The notes under the pieces were generated by a model, which saw only the letters and a list, made by a program, of their open reading frames with translations, searched no databases and was not told the origin of the DNA. Made by a program: the position numbers and the translations under genes. From Fluviicola sp. (GTDB lineage: Bacteria > Bacteroidota > Bacteroidia > Flavobacteriales_D > Crocinitomicaceae), in NCBI RefSeq assembly GCF_029266855.1, contig NZ_JAQSWB010000002.1, forward strand, positions 657,078 through 721,077: DNA of 64,000 nt, written 5' to 3'. Positions within the stretch are counted from its first letter, which is position 1; each line of letters begins with the position of its first letter. Shown piece by piece: positions 7,635 through 16,081 of the stretch.

Positions 7635-8864
7635 TTACTGGTCCTCTTGCGGACTGAAAGTAATGTCAAAAATTGTTTCCGGATAAGTTTTCAATTCCAT
7701 GGTTCCCTCCAGCTGGTCTGTCAATGATTCGATGAGGTCTAATCCGAAGGATCCCTGTCTTGAAGGAGCTTTCCAGGTACCGCTGTCCCGGTAGATCAAT
7801 TTGCATTTTTTGCCCTGGTGATGCATAAATGAAATGGAAATGAGGCAGTTTTCGTAATCGTCAAATGCATATTTCAGTGAATTGGAAATTAATTCGTTAA
7901 GGATTAGGGCGATTGGCACTACGGAACGCAGACCGATGGAATCAATATCACATTCTATTTTCAGGCTTACCGGGTATCCGGATTGATATGAGGAAACCAG
8001 GTCGGAGGATAGGTCATGCAGATATTCCCGTAAATGCAGAGTGGAAAGATGATCACTCTGATACATTTTTTCATGGATCATCGACATGGCAATCACGCGG
8101 TGTGTGGCATCCTTAAACTTGGCAATTGCTTCGGGATTCTCCAATTCCCTGGATTGCAGACGCAATAAACTCGTGATGATCTGAAGGTTGTTTTTCACCC
8201 TGTGATGAATTTCTTTCAGCATCACTGTTTTTTCTTCGTTCTGTTTCGAGATGATGTTGTATTGTACCTGAAGTACGTCCTGAGCTTCGTTCAGTTTCTT
8301 TCTTCCTACCTCATTAGTTCGAATGTTTTCCCATCCCAGGTATCCGATAATTGAAAAACACAAAAGGCAGTTTATAACGGTAGCTACTAGTTGTTCATGC
8401 GTCAGGTTTCGCATAATTTCCATTTGCTGATCCAGGAAATAATAGAAATAAATTGACTGGGCGGTTGCGTGAAATAAGGTAAATAACAATCCCCATCTGG
8501 CGCCTAAAACAATAAATGCCAGGAGAATATTTATGACCATCCAAAAACCATTCATAAAATGCGGCTGGTTTTGAACAAGGAACAGGCTGATAACGCAGCA
8601 GAATGCACCTATGATGCTGAAAATAATGGTGGGTAAACGAAATTTTCCCGTTTTGAAAATATAAATAGTGGTTACCAAAACAGTAAAGAATGATAACAAT
8701 GTGATAAAGGCAGTGGTTGTGCTGGAATAAATAAATAAAACAATGCTTAGTATTCCGATAACAATGCTCAAAAATAAAGACAGGCGGTATGCCAACATAA
8801 GTTTGGTCTCATCTTCGAAATTTGTTTCATTAAAGAACCTCGGAAAGAAAATTCGCTTAAGCAT
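7635..8864 (-). CDS. membrane sensor histidine kinase (HisKA_2 type)
   Basis: The 409-residue protein has about six hydrophobic helices in residues 25-175, with no obvious periplasmic sensor domain. A short coiled coil leads to a HisKA_2 dimerisation domain with phospho-acceptor motif 'EIHHRVKNNLQ' (His 220/221). The ATPase domain has N-box 'LNELISNSLKYAF' and a G-region 'GSFGLDLIESLTDQL'. Such kinases respond to membrane-derived signals. No response regulator is adjacent, so it is an orphan here and its partner must lie elsewhere. It is convergent with marC. Confidence 0.88.
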   Translation of the reverse strand: MLKRIFFPRFFNETNFEDETKLMLAYRLSLFLSIVIGILSIVLFIYSSTTTAFITLLSFFTVLVTTIYIFKTGKFRLPTIIFSIIGAFCCVISLFLVQNQPHFMNGFWMVINILLAFIVLGARWGLLFTLFHATAQSIYFYYFLDQQMEIMRNLTHEQLVATVINCLLCFSIIGYLGWENIRTNEVGRKKLNEAQDVLQVQYNIISKQNEEKTVMLKEIHHRVKNNLQIITSLLRLQSRELENPEAIAKFKDATHRVIAMSMIHEKMYQSDHLSTLHLREYLHDLSSDLVSSYQSGYPVSLKIECDIDSIGLRSVVPIALILNELISNSLKYAFDDYENCLISISFMHHQGKKCKLIYRDSGTWKAPSRQGSFGLDLIESLTDQLEGTMELKTYPETIFDITFSPQEDQ

Positions 8865-8966
8865 AGACTAGTTTTGGTAAGTGAAGATACTGAATCTTTG
8901 ATTTCCTGATTCGATTATGTAATGAATTATTAGAAATCAGCAGAGAATCTCAGTTAAGGGCATTAA

Positions 8967-9002
8967 AAAACCCTGATTCCGTATTTACGGGACCAGGGTT
9001 TT
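8967..9002 (-). terminator. terminator after SPT-like gene
   Basis: Perfect 9-bp inverted repeat AAAACCCTG / CAGGGTTTT, with an additional inner pairing (CCGT/ACGG), lies 31 bp after the stop. The A/T arms allow bidirectional use. Confidence 0.8.
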
Positions 9003-9033
9003 AATTCTTTATTTCGTAAGTAAGAGTTGTTTC

Positions 9034-10320
9034 CTACTTTTTTCTGTCTACTTCAACAGTTGCTAATTCATCGGCTTGGTAAGCACCCGAATCTAACTTG
9101 TCTTTCAGTGTCTTGAATGTTTCAATCGTGTAGGATACATCTTCCAAAGTGTGTGCAGCAGTTGGAATAATACGCAACATGATCACATCTTTAGGAACTA
9201 CCGGATAAATAACGATCGAACAGAAAATATTGTAGTTCTCACGTAAATCAAATGTCAGATTCGTTGCTTCTGCAAGGCTTCCCTTCATGAAAACCGGAGT
9301 TACCGGAGAGTTTGTTGCACCGATATCAAATCCTGCATTCTTAAATCCAGTTTGAAGCGCGTCTGCGATCTCCCATAATTTGTTTTTCAATTCAGGACGT
9401 GTGCGCAACAATTCCAAACGCTTGCGAGCCCCGATCGTGATTGTGATCGGCAATGCTTTTGCAAACATCTGGGAACGCATGTTGTAACGGAAGAACTCAA
9501 CGATCGATTCTTTTGCACAAATAAATCCTCCGATTGAAGACATGGATTTAGCAAAAGTTCCGAATAATACGTCGATTTCATTTTGAACTCCCTGAGCTTC
9601 ACCTGCACCCTGGCCGGTTTCACCAAGTGTACCGAATCCATGTGCATCATCAACGAATAAACGGAAGTCGTATTTTCCGGATTTACGGAATTCAACAATT
9701 TCTTTTAATTTTCCCTGGTCACCTGCCATTCCGAAAACTCCTTCAGTGATAACCAAAATACCACCACCGGTTGTTTCAGCAAGACGGGTAGCATTTCTCA
9801 TTTGCTTATCAAAGCTTTCCATATCGTTGTGCTGGAATACGAAACGTTTACCTGTGTGCAAACGCATACCATCCAAAATACAAGCATGTGCTTCCGAATC
9901 ATAAACAATGATATCGCTGCGGTCAACCAAACAGTCGATTGCAGAAACCATTCCCTGATATCCAAAGTTTAAAAGAATGCAATCTTCCATTCCCATGAAT
10001 TCAGCTAACTCATTTTCCAGTTTTTCATGCTCACTTGTTTGACCGGTCATCATACGAGCTCCCATAGGATAAGCCAAACCGTATTGTGCTGCTGCCTGTG
10101 CGTCAGCTTCACGAACTTCCGGATGATTAGCCAAACCTAAGTAGTTGTTTAAAGACCAAACCAAACACTCTTTCCCGCGGAAAATCATTTTGTTACCTAA
10201 CTCACCCTCTAACTTTGGAAAGGTGAAATAACCATGAACTCCTTTGGAATACTGCCCGATAGGTCCACGATTACGTTCAATTTTATCAAAAATATCTGCC
10301 ATACTTTGTTCATTTTCCAT
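9034..10320 (-). CDS. alpha-oxoamine synthase, serine palmitoyltransferase-like
   Basis: PLP-dependent enzymes of this family (KBL, BioF, SPT) condense an amino acid with an acyl thioester and release CO2. The 428 residues are longer than typical BioF/KBL (about 390) and start with an extension typical of Bacteroidota SPT-like enzymes. Visible motifs are 'SLNNYLGLANHPEV', the PLP-stacking His in 'DSEAHACILDG', 'DDAHGFGTLGETGQG' (Asp and His contacting PLP) and the Schiff-base Lys in 'FGTFAKSMSSIGGF'. In Bacteroidota this branch makes sphingolipid or sulfonolipid bases from serine or cysteate; which one applies is not readable. It stands alone, with its own promoter and a hairpin across the start codon region. 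Confidence 0.85.
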   Translation of the reverse strand: MENEQSMADIFDKIERNRGPIGQYSKGVHGYFTFPKLEGELGNKMIFRGKECLVWSLNNYLGLANHPEVREADAQAAAQYGLAYPMGARMMTGQTSEHEKLENELAEFMGMEDCILLNFGYQGMVSAIDCLVDRSDIIVYDSEAHACILDGMRLHTGKRFVFQHNDMESFDKQMRNATRLAETTGGGILVITEGVFGMAGDQGKLKEIVEFRKSGKYDFRLFVDDAHGFGTLGETGQGAGEAQGVQNEIDVLFGTFAKSMSSIGGFICAKESIVEFFRYNMRSQMFAKALPITITIGARKRLELLRTRPELKNKLWEIADALQTGFKNAGFDIGATNSPVTPVFMKGSLAEATNLTFDLRENYNIFCSIVIYPVVPKDVIMLRIIPTAAHTLEDVSYTIETFKTLKDKLDSGAYQADELATVEVDRKK

Positions 10321-10342
10321 TAACCGATTTTGTACCGGTTAA
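10320..10342 (-). promoter_or_regulatory. inverted repeat in 5' leader of SPT-like gene
   Basis: TTAACCG-N9-CGGTTAA is a perfect 7-bp inverted repeat between the -7 element and the ATG, touching the first base of the start codon. It could be an operator or an mRNA hairpin that masks the start. Confidence 0.5.
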
Positions 10343-10354
10343 CAGTTGAGACTG

Positions 10355-10362
10355 CAAATTTA
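10355..10362 (-). promoter_or_regulatory. -7 promoter element TAAATTTG for SPT-like gene
   Basis: Perfect TAnnTTTG match, 34 bp upstream of the ATG. A possible -33 TTG lies 22 bp further upstream (10385-10387). Confidence 0.6.
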
Positions 10363-10461
10363 GCAGTATTCTAACTCATATTACCAATTTGTAATGAAAA
10401 TTAATTAACCAAGAAATGAACAGGGGTGGATTTACAGATAGAATTAAAAGGTTTTGGAGAT

Positions 10462-10490
10462 AGTAGTGGCGAAAAATTTTCACCACTACT
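10462..10490. terminator. hairpin after DinB gene
   Basis: AGTAGTGG...CCACTACT, an 8-bp perfect stem with an A/T-rich loop, lies 7 bp after the DinB stop. It lacks a U-run on the minus strand, so the terminator role is uncertain. Confidence 0.45.
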
Positions 10491-10497
10491 TATTATT

Positions 10498-11052
10498 TTA
10501 AAATGCTTCGTCTGTATCAACAAGATAACGCTCCTTTATGATATTGCAGTGATGAATAACATGTCCCACAATGATCCAGCCAAGATTGCGCGGAGTGTTC
10601 GGACTATTATTTGCCGTACCGATCGAATCCAGCATGGAACTGTTCATTCCTTTAAACAAGGAAATACTTGCTTTTCGAACATCGATGAATTCTGATCTCA
10701 AATCTTCCAATGTACGTTGTTCCGTGTTGTTGTGCTGACTGTACCAACCTTCGTCAAATCCATCGAGGGCAGTTTTGTCTTTGCGTGAAAAACGAAGAGC
10801 GCGGTATTGAAAAATACGCTCTGTTTCTATGAAATGAAGAATAACGCCTTTTAACGTCCATTTGTCATCTGCATACTGGAAATCTGCTTTGGATTCAGGC
10901 AGACTTGCAATAAAATCAGCGGTGTCATCCAAATCCTTTTCCAGTGCAAGCATCAGGTCTTCCTGCCCGATCGTTCTTTCAAAATAATACTTTGCATAAG
11001 CAGGAGCAAATTCCGGGTTGGGTCTTCCTATGAAAGGATTTTGATTGTTCAT
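10498..11052 (-). CDS. DinB family protein
   Basis: DinB/YfiT-like proteins are four-helix bundles with a metal-binding His triad; some are bacillithiol- or mycothiol-dependent transferases, most are uncharacterised. This 184-residue protein shows helix 2 with a metal His in 'KGVILHFIETERIFQYRALRF' (split over residues 68-88) and the C-terminal His pair 'VGHVIHHCNIIKERYL'. The start lies 2 bp after the M28 peptidase stop on the same strand, so the two are almost certainly co-transcribed and perhaps translationally coupled. Confidence 0.85.
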   Translation of the reverse strand: MNNQNPFIGRPNPEFAPAYAKYYFERTIGQEDLMLALEKDLDDTADFIASLPESKADFQYADDKWTLKGVILHFIETERIFQYRALRFSRKDKTALDGFDEGWYSQHNNTEQRTLEDLRSEFIDVRKASISLFKGMNSSMLDSIGTANNSPNTPRNLGWIIVGHVIHHCNIIKERYLVDTDEAF

Positions 11053-11054
11053 AA

Positions 11055-12428
11055 TTACAATGATTTATCTAATAAATACACAAAAGCCGCCATACTTGCA
11101 CAGCCTAGTTCGAGTTCACGTTTGTTTACGCTTTCAAACACATCGCTTGCTGCATGGTGAAAGTCAAAATAGCGCTGTGAATCGGGAACGAACCCGAATA
11201 ATGGGATTCCTTCGTAATGTTGTTTCAGCGGAGAAATGTCCACACCACCATAACCTGCTTCGAAGTGATGCAGATCGTAAGGGGCAAGCAGCGGTGCAAA
11301 TCCTTTGATCAATTGAATGAAGGGTTCTTTCCCGTCACACTCAAAACCATCCGGGCTGAATCCGCCGCGATCACTTTCTACGGCAGCAATTTGCTTTTGA
11401 TTTTCTTGCTTTGCCCATTTTGCATAGGCGTGACCTCCTTTGTTTCCGTTTTCCTCGTTCATAAAGAAAACTACGCGGATTGTATGTTTTGGTTTGATTC
11501 CCGAAACCTTCAAAATGCGCAGTGCCTCCAGGCAATGAACGATTCCGGCACCATCATCGTGAGCACCTTCGCCGGCATCCCAGGAATCCAGGTGTCCACC
11601 TATTGTAATGACTTCGTTTGGTTTTTCGCTTCCGGTGAGTTCTCCCATGACATTGAACGAAGGTTCATCCGGGAAATCCCTGCAATCCATTTCCATGATA
11701 AAGGTTATTTTTCCCTTTGAAAGAGCTTGTGAAAGCTCATTGGAAGAAATGGTGGATAATGCTCCCGCCGGAATTTTTGAAACACCTTCCTCGTAATACA
11801 TGGAACCTGTATGTGGAAAATGATCTTCGGGCAAAGCCAGTGAGCGGATCACAACTCCGACTGCTCCCAATTTGGCACTTTCAGCTGCACCCTGTCCGCG
11901 GATACCATAACAGCCTCCGTATGCTTTAAAGGTGATAATGTCTGCAGGATTCATTGGCTGATTCAGGAAAACGATCTTTCCCTGTACGCTTGCTTTTGTA
12001 GCTTTCTTCAGTTCATCCAGGGACTTGAATTCGATCACTTCCGCTTTCAAAATTCCATTCGTTCCGATTGAACCTCCCAATGCCAGGATATCAACCTGGA
12101 TAATCTCTCCTGTACTGTTTTGAAACCAGGCAGCCTCTTTATTTCCTCGTTCCCAGTGCGGAACCATGACAGGCTGCAGGTATATTTTATCAAAACCATA
12201 AGTTTCCATTTTACGTTTTCCCCATTCAACTGCCATTTGGGCTTGTGCCGAACCTGAAAGCCGCGCACCAACACCTTTACACAACGAGCGCAGGTCTTCG
12301 TATGATTTCCCCCGTACTAAGGCTTCATCAAAGAATTGACGGATGATCGCAGAGTCCTGCCCGGAGCCTTTTTGAGAGAACGAAAAACCCGATACCAGGA
12401 AAAGCAGTGCAAACGAATAGTATTTCAT
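11055..12428 (-). CDS. M28 family peptidase (carboxypeptidase Q-like)
   Basis: This secreted di-zinc exopeptidase has a signal peptide from ATG 12428 (MKYYSFALLFLVSGFSFSQ), giving 457 residues; the open frame back to 12482 lacks support. The order is a protease-associated domain ('GAAESAKLGAVGVVIRSL'), then zinc ligands in 'GGHLDSWDAGEGAHDDGAG', the catalytic Glu pair in 'FMNEENGNKGGHAYA', 'ESDRGGFSP', and a final His in 'DFHHAASDVFES'. This matches the carboxypeptidase Q/PGCP branch of M28. It probably acts in the periplasm on peptides. DinB follows in the same operon. Confidence 0.88.
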   Translation of the reverse strand: MKYYSFALLFLVSGFSFSQKGSGQDSAIIRQFFDEALVRGKSYEDLRSLCKGVGARLSGSAQAQMAVEWGKRKMETYGFDKIYLQPVMVPHWERGNKEAAWFQNSTGEIIQVDILALGGSIGTNGILKAEVIEFKSLDELKKATKASVQGKIVFLNQPMNPADIITFKAYGGCYGIRGQGAAESAKLGAVGVVIRSLALPEDHFPHTGSMYYEEGVSKIPAGALSTISSNELSQALSKGKITFIMEMDCRDFPDEPSFNVMGELTGSEKPNEVITIGGHLDSWDAGEGAHDDGAGIVHCLEALRILKVSGIKPKHTIRVVFFMNEENGNKGGHAYAKWAKQENQKQIAAVESDRGGFSPDGFECDGKEPFIQLIKGFAPLLAPYDLHHFEAGYGGVDISPLKQHYEGIPLFGFVPDSQRYFDFHHAASDVFESVNKRELELGCASMAAFVYLLDKSL

Positions 12429-12736
12429 AGTTGTGAAAATCTTAGTTATTGTAATGCTGCGAAAATAAGAACGAAATGGCAAAGTGTTTCAGAAAGGACT
12501 TCATTTTGTTCTATTTAGGACTTTTCTTTTTTTTTTGGAAGTAATTTTCTTGGTCGTTTTCGCCTATTCAAAAGTGGCGGTTCAGTCCCCCACAGGGACA
12601 TTTGTGGTTAATTACATATTAGTTCTCCGCTCAGCATTGTTGTGAAAATTGCCACCTTCGCCAAGCACCAAAACTGTTATGTGCAACTCTAAAAAGAAAG
12701 AGGCTGCTAAAAACAACCTCCATCAATGCGACCTTT
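12429..12736. other. gene-free stretch with foldback sequence
   Basis: There is no supportable ORF. It contains the small hairpin GTCCC-ccaca-GGGAC (12585-12599) inside a wider inverted repeat GTGGC/GCCAC (12574-12578 and 12651-12655). This suggests a decayed foldback element. The sequence GTTATGT at 12676 resembles an attC end, but the partner end is missing. A terminator for the next gene is at 12691-12720. Confidence 0.4.
12691..12720 (-). terminator. terminator after PhyH-like gene
   Basis: On the minus strand GAGGTTG-tttttag-CAGCCTC is followed by TTTCTTTTT, 16 bp after the stop codon. This is a typical intrinsic terminator. Confidence 0.75.
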
Positions 12737-13522
12737 TTATGATTTCTCTATTCCTAAACGAATAGCCTCTTCAACGGGAGAATAGCCCGCATCAGAATCC
12801 GAAATAGACAATTCACCCTTTAACAACAAAGGTGGTTGTGCCATAAATTTAGGAGTACTTCCTCTATGTGGTTGAGCTGAATGAATCAGGAACGGATGAC
12901 ATAGGTAAACTGTACCCGCTTTACCGGTGGCATACACTTTTTTTCTTTTTGGCAACTCATCTAGCTTGCCCGCAAGTTCCATAAAGGAAAGACCTTCATC
13001 TCCCTCTTTAGACAATAACTTTGCAACATCAATATGAGAACCTTCATAAATGACAGTTGGAGCATCATTTAGACTAACATCGGAATACAAGATCAACATC
13101 AATAATGCCCGTCCTTTTGATTTGACGTTGGCACGCCATTCGAAATAATTGTTCGGGTCATTTCCCGGAAAACTCGTATCTACATGTTTACCAATATCAT
13201 TAGGTTGTTTGGCAGATGGAAACCTGATAGGAAATGATCCTACATTTCGACAAGGAATCCATTTGTTTTTACCAATTAACTGATCAAATGCATGATGTAA
13301 CTTTGGAGTGTTTATGGAATTGATAAAAGGTTCATCTGTGTACATTCCCAAACGAATTACAGGCTCAATCCAGGTTGAAGGATTTGACCTGTCGCAAGGA
13401 AGGTCATTCCATAGAATTTCTAAAGCAGCATCTGCAATTTCCTTGGAAAATGCATGATCAAGGCGAACAAAACCGTTATGAATAAAATGCTGTATTTCTT
13501 TTCTGCTCAGTATATCTGACAT
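12737..13522 (-). CDS. phytanoyl-CoA dioxygenase (PhyH) family protein
   Basis: PhyH-family enzymes are Fe(II)/2-oxoglutarate oxygenases that hydroxylate small molecules. The 261-residue protein has the facial triad as HVDTSF (HxD) near residue 130 and the distal His in 'CHPFLIHSAQPHRG' near 215, with an Arg close behind that could bind 2-oxoglutarate. The ATG at 13522 is preferred; upstream in-frame starts at 13552 and 13558 (TTG) only add hydrophobic residues unlike the family. Substrate is unknown. The gene stands alone among AT-rich, hairpin-rich flanks, so lateral acquisition is possible but not shown. Confidence 0.78.
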   Translation of the reverse strand: MSDILSRKEIQHFIHNGFVRLDHAFSKEIADAALEILWNDLPCDRSNPSTWIEPVIRLGMYTDEPFINSINTPKLHHAFDQLIGKNKWIPCRNVGSFPIRFPSAKQPNDIGKHVDTSFPGNDPNNYFEWRANVKSKGRALLMLILYSDVSLNDAPTVIYEGSHIDVAKLLSKEGDEGLSFMELAGKLDELPKRKKVYATGKAGTVYLCHPFLIHSAQPHRGSTPKFMAQPPLLLKGELSISDSDAGYSPVEEAIRLGIEKS

Positions 13523-13927
13523 ATTTTTTTGTTTAAAAACCAGCCAACACATCAACAATATCTGTCAACATCAGACTTGGTATTTGATTATCAATAAAAT
13601 GAATTAATAATAGGAAGAAACGCTTTGTATCAATAAAGCGCATTGCTTAAGAATTAAGCTTGAAAAGGAGTATTATAACATTACAGTCATTCTCATATTG
13701 ACAAAATTAAAAAAGTATTTCTAAACGTCAAAACGAAAGGGTATGCACATTGTCAAAACGAACTCATTTGTTGGTCGGAGAAAATTAACAGAACAGTTGG
13801 CGGATATTCATAAGTAATTGCCGGTTTTTTATAACATCTGTGCAAATAGTCGGATATACCTTTGTCTTAACAAAAAGGCAAAATAGGAAAGCCGAAGAAT
13901 TTCCTTCGTTTAAAATAAAAAAAGATT
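13523..13927. other. gene-free divergent region with hairpins and direct repeats
   Basis: The region separates the PhyH-like gene from a divergent T9SS cargo gene. It holds two adjacent perfect hairpins, CGCTTT/AAAGCG (13621-13640) and GCTTAA/TTAAGC (13645-13659). It also has an 11-bp direct repeat, GTCAAAACGAA, at 13727-13737 and 13752-13762. No ORF or RNA gene is supported. Confidence 0.5.
13857..13864 (+). promoter_or_regulatory. -7 promoter element TACCTTTG
   Basis: Perfect TAnnTTTG match upstream of the T9SS cargo gene starting at 13928; it implies a leader of roughly 55-60 nt. No -33 TTG is at the standard distance. Confidence 0.55.
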
Positions 13928-14575
13928 ATGAAAACGAAATTATTATTACTTACAGTATTTACAATTATTAGCTTCTCTTGCACATTAATGGCCCAATCTA
14001 TTTCCTGTGCTGATTTTACAGTTTTGGAAATAAATCCGGATCCATCGGATTCAAGTCTGTACAACGTTAGCATTCAATTTTCTGAACCCTCAACTAGCCA
14101 TGTCAATTACCCTTATGTTTCTGCTGTGCTCGACTGTAATGGTGATACAGTGGCAACAGGTGGAATGTCTTTCTTTGCTCAGATCGGACAAACTACAAAT
14201 GATTATCAGGTTACGCTAAGTGGATCTTTGGCTTGCGAACCTTTAACCGTAGTTTTTGTTTATGGTATAGATGCCTTTGATATTGACACGTGTTTACTAA
14301 GCTTCGGAACGACTAACGGATTGTCCAATAGATCTGAAATTGCAGATGCATTTTCTTTATTTCCCAATCCTATAAAAAGTCAAGTTACCATTCAAACCGG
14401 GGTAAGCCAATTGGGTGCTGACTACTTCGTGTATGACCATACGGGAAAGTTGATGCTGACAGGAAGGATAGATTCAGAAAACACACCTGTGGATATGAGT
14501 AATTTATCGCGAGGTATTTATTTGTTTCGTGTTGGATTGGATTTAAAACAAACGTTTAAAGCAGTGAAGGAATAA
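13928..14575 (+). CDS. secreted protein with T9SS type A sorting domain
   Basis: This 215-residue protein has an N-terminal signal peptide (MKTKLLLLTVFTIISFSC, ending near MAQ) and a C-terminal sorting domain of about 75 residues. The sorting domain has 'FSLFPNPIKSQVTI', 'VYDHTGKLMLTGRI', 'LSRGIYLFRVG' and a basic end. Such proteins cross the outer membrane through the type IX system and are usually lipid-anchored to the surface. The roughly 110-residue cargo part has paired Cys (CADF, DCNGD, CEPL, CLLSF) and looks like a beta-sandwich. I do not recognise a specific function. A -7 element lies upstream at 13857. Confidence 0.82.
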   Translation: MKTKLLLLTVFTIISFSCTLMAQSISCADFTVLEINPDPSDSSLYNVSIQFSEPSTSHVNYPYVSAVLDCNGDTVATGGMSFFAQIGQTTNDYQVTLSGSLACEPLTVVFVYGIDAFDIDTCLLSFGTTNGLSNRSEIADAFSLFPNPIKSQVTIQTGVSQLGADYFVYDHTGKLMLTGRIDSENTPVDMSNLSRGIYLFRVGLDLKQTFKAVKE

Positions 14576-14624
14576 CCATCTTTACGCAAACATACTTTCT
14601 GTGAAATCATTTGCAATTATAAAT

Positions 14625-14632
14625 TATCTTTG
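14625..14632 (+). promoter_or_regulatory. -7 promoter element TATCTTTG for ychF
   Basis: Perfect TAnnTTTG match, 14 bp upstream of the ychF ATG, in an otherwise A/T-rich gap. Confidence 0.6.
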
Positions 14633-14646
14633 CAAAAAATTATTTT

Positions 14647-15744
14647 ATGGCATTGAAATGCGGAATAGTTGGTTTGCCGAATGTTGGTAAGTCAACTTTG
14701 TTTAATTGTTTGTCAAACGCTAAAGCGCAATCTGCGAATTTCCCTTTCTGTACGATTGAACCGAATGTGGGAACTATTTCAGTTCCGGATCCCCGTTTGG
14801 AGAAATTGGAATCAATGGTGAACCCGGAGCGTGTGGTTCCGACTACAATGGAAATAGTAGATATTGCAGGTTTGGTGAAAGGAGCTTCAAAAGGTGAAGG
14901 TCTGGGTAACCAATTCCTGGCAAACATCCGCGAAACTGATGCTATTTTGCATGTGTTGCGTTGTTTTGAAGACGGAAATATTATTCATGTAGACGGACGT
15001 GTAGATCCTGTTAGTGATAAAGAGATTATTGATATCGAATTGCAGTTGAAAGATTTGGAATCGATTGAAAAACGTATTCAGTCTTTGGCTCGAAACCTGA
15101 AGTCGGGAGATAAGGAAGTTATCAAAGAAAACGACTTGGCATTAGCAATTAAAGCTACGTTGGAACAAGGGAAATCTGTTCGCTCAATGAGTTTTGATGA
15201 AAAAGAACAGGAAATCGTACAGAAATTTCAACTGATCACATCAAAGCCGGTTATGTATGTTTGTAACGTGGAAGAATCTGCTGTTAAAACAGGGAATGCA
15301 CATGTAGATGCAGTTCGTGAATCGGTAAAAGATGAAAATGCTGAAATCTTAATCGTCGGAGCAAAGATCGAAGCGGATATTACGGAATTGGAAACCTATG
15401 ATGAACGCCAAATGTTCCTGGAAGAACTTGGTTTGGAAGAACCGGGCGTTAATCGTTTGATCCGTTCGGCTTATTCGCTATTGAATCTTCAAACATATTT
15501 CACGGCAGGAGTGAAGGAAGTACGTGCCTGGACGGTTCCGATCGGTGCAACAGCACCTCAGGCTGCAGGAGTGATCCACACGGATTTTGAAAAGGGATTC
15601 ATCCGTGCGGAAGTAATGAAATACAATGATTTCACCACTTTAGGTTCTGAAGCTGCAGTAAAAGAAGCAGGGAAGTTTAAAGTAGAAGGGAAAGAATACA
15701 TTGTGCAGGATGGAGATATCATGCATTTCAGATTTAATGTGTAA
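14647..15744 (+). CDS. ychF: redox-regulated ATPase YchF (OBG-type P-loop)
   Basis: YchF/Ola1 is a ribosome-associated P-loop protein of the Obg family that prefers ATP to GTP. The 365 residues match the usual length. Motifs seen are the P-loop '[12 protein letters not shown]' (8-19), the G2/G3 region '[20 protein letters not shown]', and 'CNVEES' in place of the GTP-specific NKxD, which is the basis of ATP preference. The C-terminal TGS-like domain holds '[25 protein letters not shown]' (split at about 288-312). It has its own promoter and an intrinsic terminator. Confidence 0.97.
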   Translation: MALKCGIVGLPNVGKSTLFNCLSNAKAQSANFPFCTIEPNVGTISVPDPRLEKLESMVNPERVVPTTMEIVDIAGLVKGASKGEGLGNQFLANIRETDAILHVLRCFEDGNIIHVDGRVDPVSDKEIIDIELQLKDLESIEKRIQSLARNLKSGDKEVIKENDLALAIKATLEQGKSVRSMSFDEKEQEIVQKFQLITSKPVMYVCNVEESAVKTGNAHVDAVRESVKDENAEILIVGAKIEADITELETYDERQMFLEELGLEEPGVNRLIRSAYSLLNLQTYFTAGVKEVRAWTVPIGATAPQAAGVIHTDFEKGFIRAEVMKYNDFTTLGSEAAVKEAGKFKVEGKEYIVQDGDIMHFRFNV

Positions 15745-15766
15745 ACATTGAATAGATATTATTTGA

Positions 15767-15795
15767 AAATCCCGGCATGAATTGTCGGGATTTTT
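15767..15795 (+). terminator. terminator after ychF
   Basis: AAAATCCCG...CGGGATTTT stem followed by a run of nine T, 22 bp after the ychF stop codon. Confidence 0.88.
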
Positions 15796-16081
15796 TTTTG
15801 AGCATTTTTATTTATCCTGGTAAAGGAAGGATATTCGTACTCTTATCCTTTTGAAGCAAAAGTCTTCATTCGAATAAGCTTGTTAATATCATTATTTAAT
15901 GATTCCTAATTTTATTTATCTAACAACACTTATCAATTTACCAAAAACTAATTCTCTGTAAATCACACCATTTAAAACTCTTCTTGGCGCAAATATGAAT
16001 TTGTCCCGTTTTGTCCTGCTGAAACTGACCATCAGCACTCGTTGAATGGCTAATTTTGCACCAGTTTTAATAAGAATTTTT
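15796..16081. other. intergenic region before large surface protein gene
   Basis: The stretch is AT-rich with no convincing ORF, RNA or repeat. Only the promoter -7 element at 16051-16058 is supportable. Confidence 0.45.
16051..16058 (+). promoter_or_regulatory. -7 promoter element TAATTTTG
   Basis: Perfect TAnnTTTG match 23 bp before ATG 16082. It lies inside the longer open frame that begins at 16046, so it argues for the downstream start. Confidence 0.65.

Noticed and set aside
12676..12682. GTTATGT as an integron attC site
   Set aside because: There is no matching left-end ACATAAC, no proper attC stem and no integrase in the window.
16046..16081. upstream start of the large surface protein
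   Set aside because: The -7 promoter element at 16051-16058 lies inside it and the signal peptide begins at 16082.
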